From Anaerolinea thermophila (GTDB lineage: Bacteria > Chloroflexota > Anaerolineae > Anaerolineales > Anaerolineaceae): a DNA stretch of 64,000 bases. Made by a program: the position numbers and the translations under genes. The DNA lies in contig NZ_DYHZ01000002.1 in assembly GCF_020723905.1 (NCBI RefSeq), forward strand, positions 62,001-126,000. The letters run 5' to 3'. Under the pieces are notes generated by a model. The model was not told where the DNA came from. It was given only the letters and a program-made list of their open reading frames with translations, and searched no databases. Positions 61,819 to 64,000 of the stretch are shown one piece after another; positions within the stretch are counted from its first letter, which is position 1; the number at the start of each line of letters is the position of its first letter.

Positions 61819-63258
61819 TCAGAGGGTGGACTTTTTGTAGAGAACTACTCCCACAATCAGAAAAACCACTATCACGGTGGGCAGAAAGCCGAACAGCACA
61901 ATTTGAAGCAGGCTGGGCGGTTGGGTGGGCTGACGGGAGATTTCAGTGGGCAGGACGCGGGTAGGTCCTGCCAGAGAAGATGCACCGCCATCTGTCTTCC
62001 CTGAAAAATCTGCCACCTCGCCCTGAATCTGGACGGGGAGAGGCGTAGGAGAAATGGTGGGCGAGGCAGTAGGCATGGGCGTTGCTGAAGGAACTGCGGT
62101 GGGCGTGGCAGGGATGGGCAGAGGAGTGGTTTTCATGGGGGTGTCCAGAAGTTTCTCGCTAAAGAGCAGGCGTTGAATCGTCCCGTTATGGATGACATAG
62201 ACGGCTCGTAATCCCTGGGCATCGAATACCCAGACGGGATGGTGAACCTCTTGCGCCTCGTCAAAACAGAAGGGGCGTTGCCAGCCTTGATCTGTGCGGG
62301 TGAGATACCAGATACAGCCGGTATCTGCGGTCAAAACGTGCAGCACGCCGTTGACATCCACACCCACTTGAGGGGCGCCTGCTGTTCCATTCCCTGCCGC
62401 AGGGGAGAAATTCTCAACGGGTTGCCATGTCCCATTCAAGGAAAGCGCCCGGAAATACCGTCCGCGCGTCGAGGCTGTGCCATTCCACAGCACTGCCAGT
62501 TGATTCGAATCGGCGAGCAGATTGGGCGATACCCCGGGGGTTTCGTTAATTTTTACCGGCAGGTTCCAGACTTCTCCGCTTTGTTGCGCGGCAAAGAAAA
62601 TCTGTTCCTGTTGCTCCCATACCAGTATCATCTGACCGGTGGCAGGGAAGAATGCCATGCGCATGTTTTGAATCCCATTGCCGTCCGGGAGGGGGTAGTT
62701 TTGCATCCACCATTTCTGTCCATCGGTGGAGTAGTAGAGCAAAAACCCCTCGCCACTGGGGTTTGTAAAAACAGCGCGCAGGATTCCAAAGGCGTCCATT
62801 GCCAGCGCACCGTTTCCGGTGCCTCTGCCAATCGGCGTGGGGCTGCTCCAGGCGGTAAGCGTCTGACTCTGAGTAACTTCCACCCTCCGGGCAAGAACCA
62901 CTCCATCCACTTCATACAGCAGGTGCAGGACACCGCTGGCATCTACCACTGGCTGGGGGGCACCAATTTGTGCTCGCTCATCCAGTGTCAGGACATCGCT
63001 CCATTTACCATCGCGGCGAGAGCGTGTCAGCAGGCGGTCTTCCCCGGTGTGGCGTTCCACCCAGAATACCTGCAGGTTGCCAAAGGGATCTTCCACCAGC
63101 GCCGGGGAAAGAATTTCTGCCTCTCCGCCTGCCAGTTCCACCGGCTCGCTCCACCCCTTGCGATCCCGTGCCTGTCCCGTTGAAACCCAGAGGGTGAGAC
63201 AGATCCCTGCCAGAACAACTACCCGGATCCACACCTTAAGCCAGCGTGTCCTGTCCAT
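61819..63258 (-). CDS. Membrane-anchored BNR/propeller-like surface protein
   Basis: About 479 residues: N-terminal signal (VWIRVVVLAGICLTLWV), a repetitive domain with BNR/Asp-box-like units (ALVEDPFGNLQVFWVER; PVVDASGVLHLLYEVDG; LAMDAFGILRAVFTNPSG; VGVDVNGVLHVLTADTG; WVFDAQGLRAVYVIHNG), which fits a six- or seven-bladed propeller, then a Thr/Pro-rich stalk (TPTAVPSATPMPTASPTISPT) and a C-terminal membrane helix (ILFGFLPTVIVVFLIVGVVLY) with a short KKSTL tail. No sialidase catalytic residues could be recognised. ATG at 63258 has AGAAGG upstream. Confidence 0.75.
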   Translation of the reverse strand: MDRTRWLKVWIRVVVLAGICLTLWVSTGQARDRKGWSEPVELAGGEAEILSPALVEDPFGNLQVFWVERHTGEDRLLTRSRRDGKWSDVLTLDERAQIGAPQPVVDASGVLHLLYEVDGVVLARRVEVTQSQTLTAWSSPTPIGRGTGNGALAMDAFGILRAVFTNPSGEGFLLYYSTDGQKWWMQNYPLPDGNGIQNMRMAFFPATGQMILVWEQQEQIFFAAQQSGEVWNLPVKINETPGVSPNLLADSNQLAVLWNGTASTRGRYFRALSLNGTWQPVENFSPAAGNGTAGAPQVGVDVNGVLHVLTADTGCIWYLTRTDQGWQRPFCFDEAQEVHHPVWVFDAQGLRAVYVIHNGTIQRLLFSEKLLDTPMKTTPLPIPATPTAVPSATPMPTASPTISPTPLPVQIQGEVADFSGKTDGGASSLAGPTRVLPTEISRQPTQPPSLLQIVLFGFLPTVIVVFLIVGVVLYKKSTL

Positions 63259-63353
63259 GAAACCTTCTTTCTCTTCTATATTAAGACAAAACAGGGCGTT
63301 AAGTGCATGAGGATGGGTAAACACAACGAAACTGTAATCCGGCGGGAAAATGG

Positions 63354-63382
63354 AAAGCCGCCATCCCCGGGGATGACGGCTT
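63354..63382 (-). terminator. Hairpin after the GH94 gene
   Basis: AGCCGCCATCCCC (63356-63368) and GGGGATGACGGCT (63369-63381), 13 bases each with one mismatch; on the minus strand followed by TTTCCATTTTCC. Confidence 0.7.
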
Positions 63383-63405
63383 TTGATGGGGGGAGGGGGA
63401 GGGAA

Positions 63406-64000
63406 TCAGCCCAGTTCTACCTCAATGTGGTGTGTGCCGGGGGGAAGCACCGGCAGGAGGTTGCCCTGCCAGGGCTTGCCATTAATCTGCACGCCTGTCA
63501 CTCCTTTGCTGACATGCCGGGGATTGCGTACTTCAATCAGGTACTCGGCGCCGCGGAAACGGCGCTGGAAGGTGAAGCCTTCCCATTCGGGCGGTATGCA
63601 CGGATCAATGCGCAGTCCATCCAGTTCAGGGCGCACGCCCAGAATCCACTGGGTGATGGCAACGTAATTCCACGCCGCGGTGCCGGTGAGCCATGAGTTC
63701 TTGGCTTCACCGTGCGTGGGAGCATCCTTTCCGGCAATCATCTGAGCATAGACGTAAGGCTCACACCGGTGCACTTCGCTGATGGCTTCTCGCCGGGATG
63801 GATTGATGCGCAGGTAGTAATCCAGCGCGCGGGCTCCGTTGCCCACGCGGGTCTCGGCGATTATCACCCACGGGTTGTTATGGCAGAAAATGCCGGCGTT
63901 CTCTTTGTACCCCGGCGGGTACGAGGAAATCTCGCCCAGATGCAGGTAGTAGCGCGAGTATGCCGGCTGTTGAAGAACGATGCCGTGCGGGGTTGCCAGC
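63406..64000 (-). CDS. GH94 phosphorylase, C-terminal part, cut by window end
   Basis: C-terminal 198 residues of a cellobiose/chitobiose-phosphorylase-type enzyme (family GH94). The frame runs on to the window end: [52 protein letters not shown] and [22 protein letters not shown] are well-known GH94 phrases. The catalytic Asp lies further upstream, outside the window. Such enzymes split beta-linked disaccharides with phosphate. The track start at 63867 is an internal GTG, not the true start. Confidence 0.88.
   Translation of the reverse strand, partial: LATPHGIVLQQPAYSRYYLHLGEISSYPPGYKENAGIFCHNNPWVIIAETRVGNGARALDYYLRINPSRREAISEVHRCEPYVYAQMIAGKDAPTHGEAKNSWLTGTAAWNYVAITQWILGVRPELDGLRIDPCIPPEWEGFTFQRRFRGAEYLIEVRNPRHVSKGVTGVQINGKPWQGNLLPVLPPGTHHIEVELG

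Overview
The window looks like chromosomal DNA of a bacterium from the Chloroflexota, most likely class Anaerolineae. This is inference from gene content and style, not from a search. Pointers are an archaeal-type HMG-CoA synthase/thiolase-like/DUF35 cluster in a bacterium, many lipoproteins with Thr/Pro-rich linkers, a secreted protein ending in FLPAVRK, a roadblock/V4R/response-regulator cluster, and moderate GC with many G/C-ending codons. Housekeeping genes (era, recA, purA, priA, rsmA, tRNA-Phe) are scattered through it. I see no complete insertion sequence, prophage, rRNA or CRISPR array.

Layout. 0-6 kb: an M28 peptidase open at the window edge, a structured non-coding stretch, an ICMT/NnrU-like membrane methyltransferase, and a minus-strand operon of an NMT1/ThiY-type ABC importer plus an alkaline-phosphatase-superfamily enzyme. 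6-8.7 kb: roadblock, V4R and response-regulator genes with a family 2 glycosyltransferase. 8.7-12.2 kb (minus): DUF362 protein, YabE/G5/3D protein and rsmA, then tRNA-Phe. 12.4-17 kb: Lrp/AsnC regulator, putrescine-type carbamoyltransferase, APC permease and agmatine deiminase, a catabolic agmatine route. 17.4-20.2 kb: ABC-2 exporter. 20.3-28.7 kb: era, YhhN, MarR with a heterodimeric ABC exporter, recA and two lipoproteins. 28.7-40.6 kb: a degenerate FtsK-like protein with a small partner, membrane M28 peptidase, VIT transporter, esterase, GH13 glucosidase, purA, Ada, a frameshifted MerR gene and a radical SAM protein. 40.7-46.2 kb: priA, OsmC, O-antigen-ligase-like TPR protein. 46.4-50.5 kb: HMG-CoA reductase, HMG-CoA synthase, a thiolase homologue lacking its catalytic residues, and a DUF35 protein. 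50.8-64 kb: a 14-repeat RCC1 protein, a membrane protein behind a doubled operator, a two-component system, small and lipoprotein genes, an NDH-2 remnant, a reductase-ligase fusion in unusual domain order, a BNR-like surface protein and a GH94 phosphorylase cut by the window end.

The most notable observations are these. The thiolase-like protein in the mevalonate-entry operon has lost the Cys, His and GHP-His catalytic positions. A 16-bp palindrome of the TAGAAC...TTCTA type sits in the promoters of the degenerate FtsK-like gene and of a distant membrane-protein gene, with a related sequence at recA. The SDR-acyl ligase fusion has the reverse order of carboxylic acid reductases. An M28 peptidase has hydrophobic segments inserted between its zinc ligands. 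A TTCCGAAACGG motif is shared by the AsnC gene and the agmatine operon it probably regulates.

All starts, promoters and hairpins were read by eye. No alignment, HMM or folding software was used, so family names rest on motifs and context.
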